DNA of 64,000 nt, from contig NZ_JACBJI010000007.1 in assembly GCF_013401995.1 (NCBI RefSeq), forward strand, positions 864 to 64,863. The letters run 5' to 3'. Both the position numbers and the translations under genes were made by a program. The notes under the pieces were generated by a model. That model worked only from the letters and a program-made list of their open reading frames with translations, had not been told where the DNA came from and did no database searches. The stretch is from Flavobacterium agri. Lineage in GTDB: Bacteria; Bacteroidota; Bacteroidia; Flavobacteriales; Flavobacteriaceae. Position 1 is the first letter of the stretch, and each line of letters begins with the position of its first letter. This document shows positions 17,777-26,366 of the stretch, in pieces.

Positions 17777-20035
17777 TTAATTAACAGGAAAATATAACGT
17801 GAAAACGGCACCTGAGTCTGGTGTTCCTTCAGCCTTGATAAAGCCCGAATGCGTCTGCATGATTTTCTTGCACAGCGCGAGTCCGACGCCCGAACCTTTG
17901 TATTCCGCTTGCGGATGTAGACGCGTAAAGATATTGAAGATGTTTTCAGAGAATTGCTGTTCGAATCCGATGCCGTTATCCGAAATGCGGATCACCTCGA
18001 ACAAAGCGTCGCGATCGGTTGGAGAAACATTCGGTTCGCGACCCTGGTAATCTACTAGTATTTCGGACGCTGTATCGTCTTTGCTGTATTTGAGCGAGTT
18101 CGAAATAAGATTCGAGAACAATTGCTTGAGCAGGAAAGCCACGCCATTGATTTCGGGCAAACCGTTTACTTTGACGATCGCCATCTTTTCGGTGACGGCT
18201 TCTTTGAGTTCTTCCACGGTTTGCTGCACGAGGTTTTCAAGTTTCACCTTTTCGAAAATTGCTTTCGTATGTTGGATGCGCGTGTATTTGAGAATGTCGA
18301 CAAGCAACGCCTGCATACGGCTCGCCGATTGGTTCATACGTAGGATGGCATCGATCACATCGGGCGAAATATCGTTTTCCTTAGACAAAAGCCTCGAAGC
18401 GATAAGCTGGATTTTGCGCAACGGTTCCTGAAGATCGTGCGTACTGATCCAGTTGATGTTCTCGAGTTCCGAATTCGTTTCTTTAAGGATTTGGTTGAGC
18501 TCGAGATTGCGTCGGCTTTCTTCTGTAAGCAGGATAAGCGCCATCTGACGTTGGAGCGAATGGGCGTAGTTGGCCGCCGAATTGAGCTCGGGTGTCGACC
18601 ACGGTTTGCTTTGGTATTTGACGAATTCCCGCCACAATTCGAACGATTTTCGCGGGAACAACCCTTTTTCGTCCTTGACGATCGCTTTTGCAGGATCGCC
18701 TGCCCAATTGACTTCGGCTATAGTTTCGGGTCTGTACCAGATCACACAGTTGTCCGCATCCAAACCCAGCGAATGATAGACGATGCCAGGCACTTTCTGG
18801 CACAATTCCTTGTGGTCGTGCAAATGGCCCAATAATTTATCGGTGTGCAATTGTCCGGCGTTGGTGTAGTTGAAAAGCCAGTCAGAGAGCATGAGGATTT
18901 CGTCATGTTCCGGAACCGATCCGCTTGTGAATATCTCATTGCCGAATTTTATCGAAACGCCGCCCGCATTACAAATCTCGAGCAATTCATTACAAGCGAT
19001 GACTTGTTCGAAAGACTCCGATTTTGGCGACAAATGCAATGCGTTGAGTTTTTCGAGTGCGGCATTGGTCTTACGCGAAACCTCATATTCTTCATTCGAT
19101 TGGCGCACATCGATCTGCGATGTCAGGAAATTTCCCTGCAATTGGGCCGCCAAACGGATTTCGGGTGTGAGGTTTTTGGGCGAATAATGGTGGCAAGCGA
19201 TCAATCCCCACAATTTCTTCTGATGGATCAACGAAATCGTAAGCGTCGCCCCGACTCCCATATTCTGAAGGTATTGGATGTGGATAGGCGAGGTGCTCCT
19301 CAAGATCGAATGGCTCAAATCGAGGTTCTTTCCGTGCGTGTCGTCTATCGTATAAATCGGGACGGGTTTGTAGCCGATGTCGGCTATCAATCGAAGCAAA
19401 TTCTTCAGATAAAGTTCGCGCGCCTGCACCGGAATATCGGTATGCGGATAATGCAACCCCAAAAACGGCTCGAATTTCTCATCGCGGCTTTCGGCAAAGA
19501 CCTCTCCGTTATAATCCTTATCGAAACGATACACCATGACACGGTCGTATCCGGTGATTTCACGCGTACCGTCGGCGACAAGCTGGCACAATTCCTTTAG
19601 CGTATGGGTTTCGTTCATATACGCGAGGAATTGCGAAGTCTGGTCGTAAATGCTAGAAAGCGGAGCGGAAACGTGGGTCAGCGGTTCGGCCTCGAGAATA
19701 TAATGCGCCCCGCTGATGTGGATCGTGCAATTGAAATTCCGTCCGAAAAGCTCGAGTTTCAAAGGAGCCGTGACCAAAGCATGCGAGATGTATTCCTTAA
19801 ACAGATGTTCGCGTTCATCTCCGAAAGCAGTGGCAAACGTGCGCCCCAACAATTCTGTATGGGAGATTCCGATATAATCCGAAGTGTTCGCGCTGCAGAA
19901 ATCGATCAGCCAGGTTCCGGTTTTCAAGCCCAGCAAAAAACCATGCGGTTGGATGCTGCCCGGAATATGAATGGGTTCGTGCTCACAATTGGTGAGGTTC
20001 ACGATTTCCCGATTCAATATGTCACGTATTTTCAT
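17777..20035 (-). CDS. bphP: bacteriophytochrome sensor histidine kinase
   Basis: 752 residues. Order: PAS-like domain (about 1-120), GAF (about 135-300), PHY (about 310-490), HisKA and HATPase (about 515-752). Cys17 in NLTNCEHEPIHIPGSIQPHG is the biliverdin-attaching Cys of bacteriophytochromes. PHTDIP replaces the usual PASDIP and keeps the Asp and Ile-Pro. The phospho-acceptor is His533 (ISTHDLQEP), with N box LISNSLKYS and glycine box KGSGVGLALCKKI. It is a red/far-red light sensor that should phosphorylate a response regulator, probably the one at 20627. The heme oxygenase gene ends exactly one base before this start. Confidence 0.95.
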   Translation of the reverse strand: MKIRDILNREIVNLTNCEHEPIHIPGSIQPHGFLLGLKTGTWLIDFCSANTSDYIGISHTELLGRTFATAFGDEREHLFKEYISHALVTAPLKLELFGRNFNCTIHISGAHYILEAEPLTHVSAPLSSIYDQTSQFLAYMNETHTLKELCQLVADGTREITGYDRVMVYRFDKDYNGEVFAESRDEKFEPFLGLHYPHTDIPVQARELYLKNLLRLIADIGYKPVPIYTIDDTHGKNLDLSHSILRSTSPIHIQYLQNMGVGATLTISLIHQKKLWGLIACHHYSPKNLTPEIRLAAQLQGNFLTSQIDVRQSNEEYEVSRKTNAALEKLNALHLSPKSESFEQVIACNELLEICNAGGVSIKFGNEIFTSGSVPEHDEILMLSDWLFNYTNAGQLHTDKLLGHLHDHKELCQKVPGIVYHSLGLDADNCVIWYRPETIAEVNWAGDPAKAIVKDEKGLFPRKSFELWREFVKYQSKPWSTPELNSAANYAHSLQRQMALILLTEESRRNLELNQILKETNSELENINWISTHDLQEPLRKIQLIASRLLSKENDISPDVIDAILRMNQSASRMQALLVDILKYTRIQHTKAIFEKVKLENLVQQTVEELKEAVTEKMAIVKVNGLPEINGVAFLLKQLFSNLISNSLKYSKDDTASEILVDYQGREPNVSPTDRDALFEVIRISDNGIGFEQQFSENIFNIFTRLHPQAEYKGSGVGLALCKKIMQTHSGFIKAEGTPDSGAVFTLYFPVN

Positions 20036-20623
20036 CTAATCGCTCAAATGTTCATGGATGGCCGCAAACGCGAAATTCGCACCCGCTATAACGTCTTTTT
20101 CACACGAGTTTTGGGTTGCGTACTGCGTCAATTGTTCCAAAAAAGTTTTCCACATGCTTCCGGTTTTGTTTCCGTAACCCGCAAAATATGTGGCTCCGGA
20201 ATTTTCGTCGAAACCCAGTGTTTGCTGTATGTTTTTAAGGATGAAACGTCCGCCGAGCGTAGAACCTTCCACGACATAAGCGATTCCGAGGCTCAATGGA
20301 ACGGTCAGATCGGCTTGGATGAACGGATCGTTTGTATTTTCCGATGGTTCGAATCCGATAGTGTGTAAATCGCGTTTCAAATGATCGGCTTTTTTCCTGT
20401 GGTCGATATCCGAAATGACATCAGAAATCAAAGGATGCACATTTCGTTCAAGGCTTGAAACGACATCGTGCATAAGGCGCAGGTAACGGCCATAATCAGA
20501 AGTCGTCACGTCACGGCTCAGAATCGCGGCCGATACGGGAAGTTGTTCCAGTTTTTTGTGTGCGATCGACGTTTCGTTTCTAAGCGCTTCAACGAAAGAA
20601 GCGGGATGGATCGTTTCTGTCAT
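20036..20623 (-). CDS. bphO: biliverdin-producing heme oxygenase
   Basis: 195 residues of the heme oxygenase fold. The proximal heme ligand should be His22 (SIAHKKLEQLP), and the distal-helix segment GIAYVVEGSTLGGRFI has the Gly-rich pattern needed for oxygen binding. It opens heme to biliverdin, the chromophore of the phytochrome encoded immediately downstream. It lies between the response regulator (3-base gap) and bphP (no gap). Confidence 0.93.
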   Translation of the reverse strand: MTETIHPASFVEALRNETSIAHKKLEQLPVSAAILSRDVTTSDYGRYLRLMHDVVSSLERNVHPLISDVISDIDHRKKADHLKRDLHTIGFEPSENTNDPFIQADLTVPLSLGIAYVVEGSTLGGRFILKNIQQTLGFDENSGATYFAGYGNKTGSMWKTFLEQLTQYATQNSCEKDVIAGANFAFAAIHEHLSD

Positions 20624-20626
20624 AAA

Positions 20627-21067
20627 TCAGGCGGCGTATACGAAATTGTCCGATGTGGTCTTGAATTTCGACCAGTCGATTTTTATCGCGTGCTCGATAG
20701 ATTTCTTGAGATTCGGGAAACTCGATGATTTCTGCACGAAGAAATTCGCGCCCAATCGCAAGCTCGTCTCGATGATCACCTGGTCGTTCGAAGTGGTGAA
20801 CATGACAATGGGCAACTGTTCGCGACTTTCGGTTTTGCGCACGTGTTGCAACACATCGAATCCCGTGAGGCCGGGCATGTTGACGTCGAGGAATACCAAA
20901 TGCGGCGTAGGCGGCGGATTGTCGAGAATGTCGATCAGTTCTTTTCCGTTGCTAAGTGTAACCAATTCAACGGATTGGTCTATACTCTGGGTCGCTTCCC
21001 TGAAAAATTCCAAATCTTCGGGATCGTCGTCTGTATAGAAAATGGTAAAATTTGAATCGGTTTTCAT
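20627..21067 (-). CDS. single-domain response regulator (Rcp1-like)
   Basis: 146 residues with only a receiver domain. The acidic pocket is DDD at 13-15, the phospho-acceptor Asp61 (LVFLDVNMPG), with conserved Thr (MFTTSND) and Lys (FVQKSSS). The C-terminal extension IDWSKFKTTSDNFVYAA resembles those of the two regulators at 50502 and 51745. The start at MKTDSNF is preferred over 21106. Being first in the operon, it is the likely partner of BphP, as Rcp1 is for Cph1. There is no DNA-binding domain, so output is by protein contact. Confidence 0.92.
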   Translation of the reverse strand: MKTDSNFTIFYTDDDPEDLEFFREATQSIDQSVELVTLSNGKELIDILDNPPPTPHLVFLDVNMPGLTGFDVLQHVRKTESREQLPIVMFTTSNDQVIIETSLRLGANFFVQKSSSFPNLKKSIEHAIKIDWSKFKTTSDNFVYAA

Positions 21068-21093
21068 AATGCTGTTGTTGTAAGCGATAACTA

Positions 21094-21101
21094 CAAATAT
21101 A
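21094..21101 (-). promoter_or_regulatory. -7 box for the phytochrome operon
   Basis: TATATTTG on the minus strand fits TAnnTTTG, 26 bases before the response-regulator start. No clear -33 TTG. Confidence 0.45.
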
Positions 21102-21213
21102 ACCAAATACCCATGTTGGGTTTGTTACAGAATTCCCATTTATGCACGAATTTTCGGAATGTTCAAGCATCTGGACATATTGTTGAACAAAAATAAATTC
21201 AGGTCGCAATACA

Positions 21214-21243
21214 AAAAAAGCCCCCGATTTTGGAGGCCTTTAT
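21214..21243 (-). terminator. terminator after the SRPBCC gene
   Basis: On the minus strand AAAGGCCTCC and GGGGGCTTT arms around AAAATC, followed by a T tract. Confidence 0.65.
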
Positions 21244-21259
21244 ATTGATTTTAGAACGC

Positions 21260-21652
21260 TTACAGCTTGTGCATATTCGTAGCCAGCGTTTCGATAAATT
21301 TGCTGATCGGACCTTTTACCATCATGGCCATCATCGCGTTGAACTCGCCTTCGAAAAACAATTGGATGTCCGATTTGTCGTCTGAAACCGAATCGATTTT
21401 CGCTTCAAGGCTGAACGGAAGTTTATCGCTGGCCGCACCTAACTTGACGTTGTTCGGAGCCGTTTTTTCCTTCATCTTCAATTTGATCTCGGGCATGCCT
21501 TTCAACGCGAAAATGAACGAATCGTCTCCCGTGAGCTCGAACTTGGCGATGGAGTCGGGCATGAGCTTCTCGAAGTTCTTTACATCGGTAAGCTGGTCAA
21601 AAATGTACTGTGCCGGTTTGTCTACCGAAACCTTTGGGCTTTCTAGATTCAT
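21260..21652 (-). CDS. SRPBCC family protein
   Basis: 130-residue START/Bet v1-like (SRPBCC) fold protein with a likely hydrophobic ligand cavity. Typical segments: KVSVDKPAQYIFDQLTDVKN at the N terminus, KFELTGDDSFIFALKGM in the centre and a C-terminal helix (GPISKFIETLATNMHKL). It follows pyrE by 10 bases and probably shares its transcript. Ligand unknown. Confidence 0.8.
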   Translation of the reverse strand: MNLESPKVSVDKPAQYIFDQLTDVKNFEKLMPDSIAKFELTGDDSFIFALKGMPEIKLKMKEKTAPNNVKLGAASDKLPFSLEAKIDSVSDDKSDIQLFFEGEFNAMMAMMVKGPISKFIETLATNMHKL

Positions 21653-21662
21653 AAGATTGTGG

Positions 21663-22310
21663 TTAGGCCTCGACGCCCCATTCGGCAGGATTGGAATTCC
21701 ATTCCTTAAGCGTACCGAGTTCGTTTTCGGTGATGTATTTTTTTGAAACCGCGAGGTTAAGCAGGTTCTGGTAATTGCTCAACGTGTACAGTTCTACGTG
21801 CGAATTCTTGAAGTTTTCTTCGGCGACCGAAAAACCATATGTGAAGATCGCGACCATTCCTTTGATGTTCGCTCCGGCTTCGCGCAACGCGTCAACGGCC
21901 ATAAGGCTGCTTTTTCCGGTAGAAATCAGATCTTCTACAATCACGACATTCTGTCCTTTCTGCAAAAAGCCTTCAACTTGGTTCTGACGGCCGTGTTTTT
22001 TAGGCTCGGGGCGCACGTAAACGAACGGCAATCCCATGTACTCGGCAACAAGCATCCCGATTCCGATCGCACCCGTTGCGACACCGGCGATCACGTCTGG
22101 TTTGCCGAACTGTTTTTCGATCTGTTTCGAGAATTCCTCTCGGATGTAATTTCGTATCGGAGGAAAAGACAAGACCATGCGGTTGTCGCAATAAATCGGC
22201 GATTTCCAGCCTGAAGCCCATGTGAAAGGATTTTTGGGATTCAATTTTATTGCATTTATTTGCAAAAGCAATTCTGCGGTTTTTTCGGCTGTATCTTTAT
22301 TGAAAATCAT
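21663..22310 (-). CDS. pyrE: orotate phosphoribosyltransferase
   Basis: 215 residues; joins orotate to PRPP to give OMP in pyrimidine synthesis. The PRPP loop is VVIVEDLISTGKSS, with FTWASGWKSPIYCDNR near the N terminus and FVYVRPEPKKHGRQNQVEG as the flexible catalytic loop. The start at MIFNKDTAEK lies only 7 bases from the divergent Nudix start. The upstream in-frame extension would overlap that gene and shows no conservation I recognise. Confidence 0.95.
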   Translation of the reverse strand: MIFNKDTAEKTAELLLQINAIKLNPKNPFTWASGWKSPIYCDNRMVLSFPPIRNYIREEFSKQIEKQFGKPDVIAGVATGAIGIGMLVAEYMGLPFVYVRPEPKKHGRQNQVEGFLQKGQNVVIVEDLISTGKSSLMAVDALREAGANIKGMVAIFTYGFSVAEENFKNSHVELYTLSNYQNLLNLAVSKKYITENELGTLKEWNSNPAEWGVEA

Positions 22311-22314
22311 ACTG

Positions 22315-22344
22315 CAAATGTATAAAGTTTTTGTAAACGACAAA
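22315..22344 (-). promoter_or_regulatory. pyrE promoter inside the Nudix coding start
   Basis: Minus-strand TACATTTG (22315-22322) with TTTG 18 bases upstream (22341-22344) is a near-perfect Bacteroidota promoter. The -7 box ends 4 bases before the pyrE ATG, so the mRNA should be leaderless or nearly so. The box also covers the Nudix ATG. Confidence 0.6.
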
Positions 22345-22914
22345 CCACTTTTCCTGACCGACGAGATACACAAAGAGACCGATTTCCAGCTCTTTTTGCT
22401 CGAAGGCATTGACTTTGCGCAACTTATCTCGAAGATGTTTTCGAACAAGGTCAAGAAGGCCTACCTGTATCATCCCGACGAGAAGGAAATGTTGCGCACG
22501 ATAAAAGATACGATTCCCGTCCAAAAGGCGGGCGGCGGGCTTGTCTACAACAAAAAAGGGCAGGTGCTTTTCATCTTCCGCAACGGGAAATGGGATTTGC
22601 CCAAAGGCGGCATCGAGAAAGGCGAGAAAATCGAATACACGGCTTTGCGCGAGGTCGAGGAAGAAACCGGCGTCGGCAAACTTTCCATCATACGCAAATT
22701 GCAAAAGACCTATCACGTGTTCCGTCGCAACGGCAGATACAAGCTCAAAGTGACGCATTGGTTCGAGATGAAATCGGATTTCGACGGACCGCTGCATCCG
22801 CAACTCGAAGAAGGCATCGAAAAAGTCGCCTGGCTCAATCCCGAAGACATCGAACAGGCGCTTTTGAATTCGTATGAAAACATCAAGTTGTTGTTCGAGG
22901 AACAACTCACGTAA
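22318..22914 (+). CDS. Nudix hydrolase
   Basis: 198 residues. The Nudix box (residues 98-120) is complete, GxxxxxE then REVEEETGV. An N-terminal region of about 65 residues precedes the Nudix fold. It hydrolyses some nucleoside-diphosphate derivative; the substrate is not predictable. The start at MYKVFVNDKP is chosen because the upstream frame lies within pyrE. It is divergent from pyrE with 7 bases between start codons. Confidence 0.9.
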   Translation: MYKVFVNDKPLFLTDEIHKETDFQLFLLEGIDFAQLISKMFSNKVKKAYLYHPDEKEMLRTIKDTIPVQKAGGGLVYNKKGQVLFIFRNGKWDLPKGGIEKGEKIEYTALREVEEETGVGKLSIIRKLQKTYHVFRRNGRYKLKVTHWFEMKSDFDGPLHPQLEEGIEKVAWLNPEDIEQALLNSYENIKLLFEEQLT

Positions 22915-23015
22915 ATAATTATGAATTATAAATTATGAATTATTTGGTCTGTCAATAATTACGGATTTCTCGTTTGTACAGATCAATTCATAATTCATAA
23001 TTCCAAAATTTATAA
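22915..23015. repeat. AT-rich inverted repeat of AATTATGAATT units
   Basis: The left end carries tandem ATTATGAATTATAAATTATG and the right end the complementary AATTCATAATTCATAATT, flanking about 45 unique bases. Similar units lie at 45521-45548. It is probably a dispersed intergenic repeat; no gene is seen in it. Confidence 0.6.
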
Positions 23016-23025
23016 TTTATCGAAC

Positions 23026-23445
23026 ATGGCCTACGAAACCAAAACCAAACCCACAGAAGTTTCCGTTTCGGACTTTATATCGAACATCGAAAACGAAACC
23101 AAACGCGACGATGCACGCCGCCTCGTCGAAATCTTCGAAGCCCAAACCGGATTTCAGCCCTATATGTGGGGACCTACGATCATCGGTTTCGGCAATTATC
23201 ACTACAAGTACGCTTCCGGGCATGAAGGTGACGCGCCGTTGGCCGGATTTTCACCTCGAAAAGATTCACTTGTGCTTTATTTCGCCACGGAATTCGAAGG
23301 TCGTGAAAACTATCTAGCCAAACTCGGCAAACACAAAATCGGGAAATCCTGCGTATATGTGAAAAAGCTTGCGGATATAGACGAATCGGTGCTTCCGCCA
23401 ATGATAGAAGCGTCGGTAAGCCACATGAAGAGACTTTACCCTTAA
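23026..23445 (+). CDS. DUF1801 domain protein
   Basis: 139 residues of the DUF1801 (YdhG-like) family: DARRLVEIFEAQTGFQPYMWGPTIIGFG is the characteristic stretch, followed by GFSPRKDSLVLYF. These are small cytoplasmic proteins of unknown function. The stop codon shares TTAA with that of the convergent lipoprotein gene. Confidence 0.85.
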   Translation: MAYETKTKPTEVSVSDFISNIENETKRDDARRLVEIFEAQTGFQPYMWGPTIIGFGNYHYKYASGHEGDAPLAGFSPRKDSLVLYFATEFEGRENYLAKLGKHKIGKSCVYVKKLADIDESVLPPMIEASVSHMKRLYP

Positions 23446-24023
23446 GGGTTCAGCAGTTGCCAAATTCCTTCCTCCTTAAGCCTTTTCGTATAATCCGAAG
23501 CGGAAATGTCGTTTTTTGAGCCGAATTCCTTCTGTTTGCCATCGGTTTCCAGAATCAGTTCGCTTTTGCACATTTTTCCCGTCAGCATGGTTTTTTGCGG
23601 TTTGATTTTGCGGGTACTCAAGGTGAATCGCGGTTCGTAATCTGGTAAAGTGTCGGGATCGTCAATGTTTTCTTCTTGGGCAACTGCCAATGCGTCGTAG
23701 GTAATCTCGATCTTTCCGTTTGCGACGCGATAGCTTCCCTTGAAAATATCGTTGGCCTCGAGGCAATAATATTCGACGACACAGGTGCCGTTTTCAAGAA
23801 AAATAAAGTCGGAAGTACAGCAATCGCAATCCGCAACGATATAGCAGTTTTCTTTTTCGAAACCGTCGGCGAAAGTAAACGCTTTTCCTTTTACATCTTC
23901 GATGGCAAGCGTCAGATTCCCGTTTACAACTTCCTTTTGAGGCATAGGAGAAGTTTCTTCAGCCGATTTTTGCCGCACACATCCGATCGATGCCAAAGCC
24001 AGGACGATCGCGATTTTTTTCAC
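23442..24023 (-). CDS. hypothetical lipoprotein
   Basis: 193 residues. A signal peptide with lipobox ASIGC puts the lipidated Cys at residue 15. The mature part is hydrophilic and mostly beta, with a CDCC cluster (DCDCCTSDF) and a later YYCLE; the Cys cluster could bind metal or form disulfides. I do not recognise a family. It overlaps the M14 peptidase gene by four bases, so they are co-transcribed. Confidence 0.7.
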   Translation of the reverse strand: MKKIAIVLALASIGCVRQKSAEETSPMPQKEVVNGNLTLAIEDVKGKAFTFADGFEKENCYIVADCDCCTSDFIFLENGTCVVEYYCLEANDIFKGSYRVANGKIEITYDALAVAQEENIDDPDTLPDYEPRFTLSTRKIKPQKTMLTGKMCKSELILETDGKQKEFGSKNDISASDYTKRLKEEGIWQLLNP

Positions 24024-25747
24024 GGGCTGACGATTCTGTAAACCGGATACTGCAAATGCGCCTTTTCATAATGGTCCGAATGTTTGTAAACCCAATCCAA
24101 TTGAGCGCCCGGATTTTTCGCGAACTCGGCATCCGATTTGCGTTTTTCGTCCAATTCGGCTTTTAATTTCGGATTGTCCTTTAGGATTTCGGCCGCCAGA
24201 TCCTCGAACACATAATCGGAATATCCTTCTTTTTGCTGCAGGATCGTGTCGAAGAAATTCCAGTTGAAAAACGAGTCGCCGGCTTCGGGCTCGAGCGTTT
24301 CCATCAAATATTTCACGCCTTTTTGGCGCGTCGGGATCAAGTAATCGCCCGCGCGGAAATTCATTTTCACTTTCGATGTGGTGACTTTCGTCTGACGATG
24401 GTTGTAATGGCCTTCGTACGCATTGGTCGCCGTCTTGAAATCAGCAATTTTATAGCTTTCGACTTCGATTACCGTGTCGTTGTCGATGCGTGTGCTTTCG
24501 ATTCCGTTATTGGCCAACAAGCGCGTCACGTTCCACCAACCTTGTGGGATCAAGTAATATTCGGGAATCGCGACTTCCTTGACTGGCTTGTATTCTTTGT
24601 AGAACGGGATGGTTTTTTTGTACGGTTTTTTGCGGTCGTAAAACAAACGGTCGCCCGTCGTGACGTCGCTTTTTTTGTACGAACCTTCGTATCCGAGGAA
24701 TCCGAGTTTTTCGACTTTGGCCGAATCGATGGTCCAAGTCAGCGGATATTTCGTTCCGGGCACGAATTCCATTGCGTTTTCACGACGCCTTGCCTTGATT
24801 TCACCACCGTTTTTTTCGGCATAATCCAAAGCGGAAACCATGAATGCGTAAGTCGCCTTGACGCGTTTGTCGTATTTTTTGAGCATGTGCGTCTCGACCA
24901 CGAATCCGACGGAATTGAAAAGCGAAGTATAACCCGTCGCATATCTCGGACTGTCGTCGAACTGAGCAAAGCCACGCGCGTCGGGCGTTTCACCCCAAGC
25001 GTTCACGTAAGGCGTGCTTTCGACTTTCTTCTTTTTCAAATCTGAAACCAGAGTCGGAGTCATTTCTTTGTTCAGGAAATCGCCCAAACTTTTGCCGAGA
25101 CGGTTGTGGTTGGTCATGATGTAGGTGAGTACGTACTGGTAATCGGCTCCGTTGCTCACGTGGTTGTCGATGAAGATTTCGGGATCGAGCAGTTGGAAAA
25201 ACCTCGCGAATCCCCAGGTGTTGCCCGTATCGGCTTTTATGAAATCGCGGTTGAGGTCGTAATTGCGTGAATTGCCGCGAAAACCGTATTGTTCGGGCCC
25301 GTCCTGATTGATGCGCGTCGTCGAATTCCTATTGAGCATGCCTCCGATATTGTAAACGGGGATCGTCGCGATGATCGTATTCTTGGGCGTTTTGATTTTT
25401 CCCGTCGCCAAATCGCGGAACAGCATCATCGTGGCGTCGATGCCGTCGGGTTCACCTGCGTGGATACCGTTGTTGATGAGGATTACGGTCTTTTTGTGTT
25501 CGGGATCGAAGAAAATCTTGTCGGGGTCGAAAACGATGAGTTGAAGAATTTCGCCGCTGTCTTCGGGACGTCCGTCGTTGATGGAAATAGTTTCGAAATT
25601 CGCGGCCAGATCATTGTAAAACGCAACCGTTTCATCATAGGTCGCAGATTGGTTGCCGTTTCCTTTTTCGAAAGGCGTCTTGAAATCTTTCTTTTGGGCG
25701 AAAACCGATGTGGCGAGAACGAATAGGAGTAAAGGCAGATTTTTCAT
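24020..25747 (-). CDS. secreted M14 family zinc carboxypeptidase
   Basis: 575 residues with signal peptide (MKNLPLLLFVLATSVFAQ). Zinc ligands fit the M14 pattern: HAGEPDG provides His and Glu, DNHVSNG the second His, and a downstream VVETHM the likely catalytic Glu. A Gly/Asn/Arg-rich substrate segment (RGNSRNYDLNRDFIK) follows. The C-terminal about 200 residues are an additional domain. Probably a periplasmic or surface peptidase that trims peptides. Followed by the lipoprotein gene. Confidence 0.88.
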   Translation of the reverse strand: MKNLPLLLFVLATSVFAQKKDFKTPFEKGNGNQSATYDETVAFYNDLAANFETISINDGRPEDSGEILQLIVFDPDKIFFDPEHKKTVILINNGIHAGEPDGIDATMMLFRDLATGKIKTPKNTIIATIPVYNIGGMLNRNSTTRINQDGPEQYGFRGNSRNYDLNRDFIKADTGNTWGFARFFQLLDPEIFIDNHVSNGADYQYVLTYIMTNHNRLGKSLGDFLNKEMTPTLVSDLKKKKVESTPYVNAWGETPDARGFAQFDDSPRYATGYTSLFNSVGFVVETHMLKKYDKRVKATYAFMVSALDYAEKNGGEIKARRRENAMEFVPGTKYPLTWTIDSAKVEKLGFLGYEGSYKKSDVTTGDRLFYDRKKPYKKTIPFYKEYKPVKEVAIPEYYLIPQGWWNVTRLLANNGIESTRIDNDTVIEVESYKIADFKTATNAYEGHYNHRQTKVTTSKVKMNFRAGDYLIPTRQKGVKYLMETLEPEAGDSFFNWNFFDTILQQKEGYSDYVFEDLAAEILKDNPKLKAELDEKRKSDAEFAKNPGAQLDWVYKHSDHYEKAHLQYPVYRIVSP

Positions 25748-25771
25748 GGGTTTGAACGGAAAAAGGAATGA

Positions 25772-26233
25772 TTACTTGCCCGAAACACGCACCGCATCGG
25801 GAACCAAAACCGTATAATCGCCACCGTTCCTGAGCACATCGCGTACGATCGACGAACTGATATAAGACGTTTTGGCCGCCGTCAAAAGAAAAACCGTCTC
25901 GATTTTCGAAAGCTGTCGGTTGGTATGCGCAATGGCTTTCTCGAACTCGAAATCGGCGGGATTGCGCAATCCGCGCAGGATGAATTTCGCACCTAATTTT
26001 TTGCACAAATCGATCGTCAAGCCTTCATAAGTCACGACCGAAACCGTCGGTTCGTCCTTGAAGGTTTCTTCGATGAAGCGCTTGCGTTCTTCGAGGCTGA
26101 ACATGTATTTTTTATCGGCATTGACGCCGATCGCGATCACGATTTCGTCGAACAACGGAATGCCGCGTTTGATGATGTCGTAATGGCCGTTCGTGATCGG
26201 GTCGAACGAACCTGGGAATATTGCTTTTCTCAT
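25772..26233 (-). CDS. coaD: pantetheine-phosphate adenylyltransferase
   Basis: 153 residues; fourth step of coenzyme A synthesis, adenylating 4'-phosphopantetheine. The nucleotidyltransferase motifs are PGSFDPITNGHYDII at the N terminus and YISSSIVRDV in the C-terminal half. Normal length. It precedes the peptidase gene by 24 bases and may share its transcript. Confidence 0.96.
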   Translation of the reverse strand: MRKAIFPGSFDPITNGHYDIIKRGIPLFDEIVIAIGVNADKKYMFSLEERKRFIEETFKDEPTVSVVTYEGLTIDLCKKLGAKFILRGLRNPADFEFEKAIAHTNRQLSKIETVFLLTAAKTSYISSSIVRDVLRNGGDYTVLVPDAVRVSGK

Positions 26234-26252
26234 TTTGTTTCGTTTTTTTTTA

Positions 26253-26344
26253 AGCCACGAATTGCACGAATTTCACAAATCCGCATTGATAAATAGCGAG
26301 TCATTTTACTAGACAAATTAGTGTGATTCGTGTAATTCGTGGCT
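26253..26344. repeat. dispersed inverted repeat, copy A
   Basis: Left arm AGCCACGAATTGCACGAATT and right arm GTGTAATTCGTGGCT are near-perfect complements around about 45 AT-rich bases. It is one of five copies in the window and lies between ddl and coaD. Confidence 0.8.
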
Positions 26345-26366
26345 GAATTATTGGCTCGTAGCAAAA

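Noticed and set aside
26253..26344. Inverted repeat considered as an insertion sequence
   Set aside because: Only about 90 bases with no transposase; it fits a dispersed non-coding repeat.
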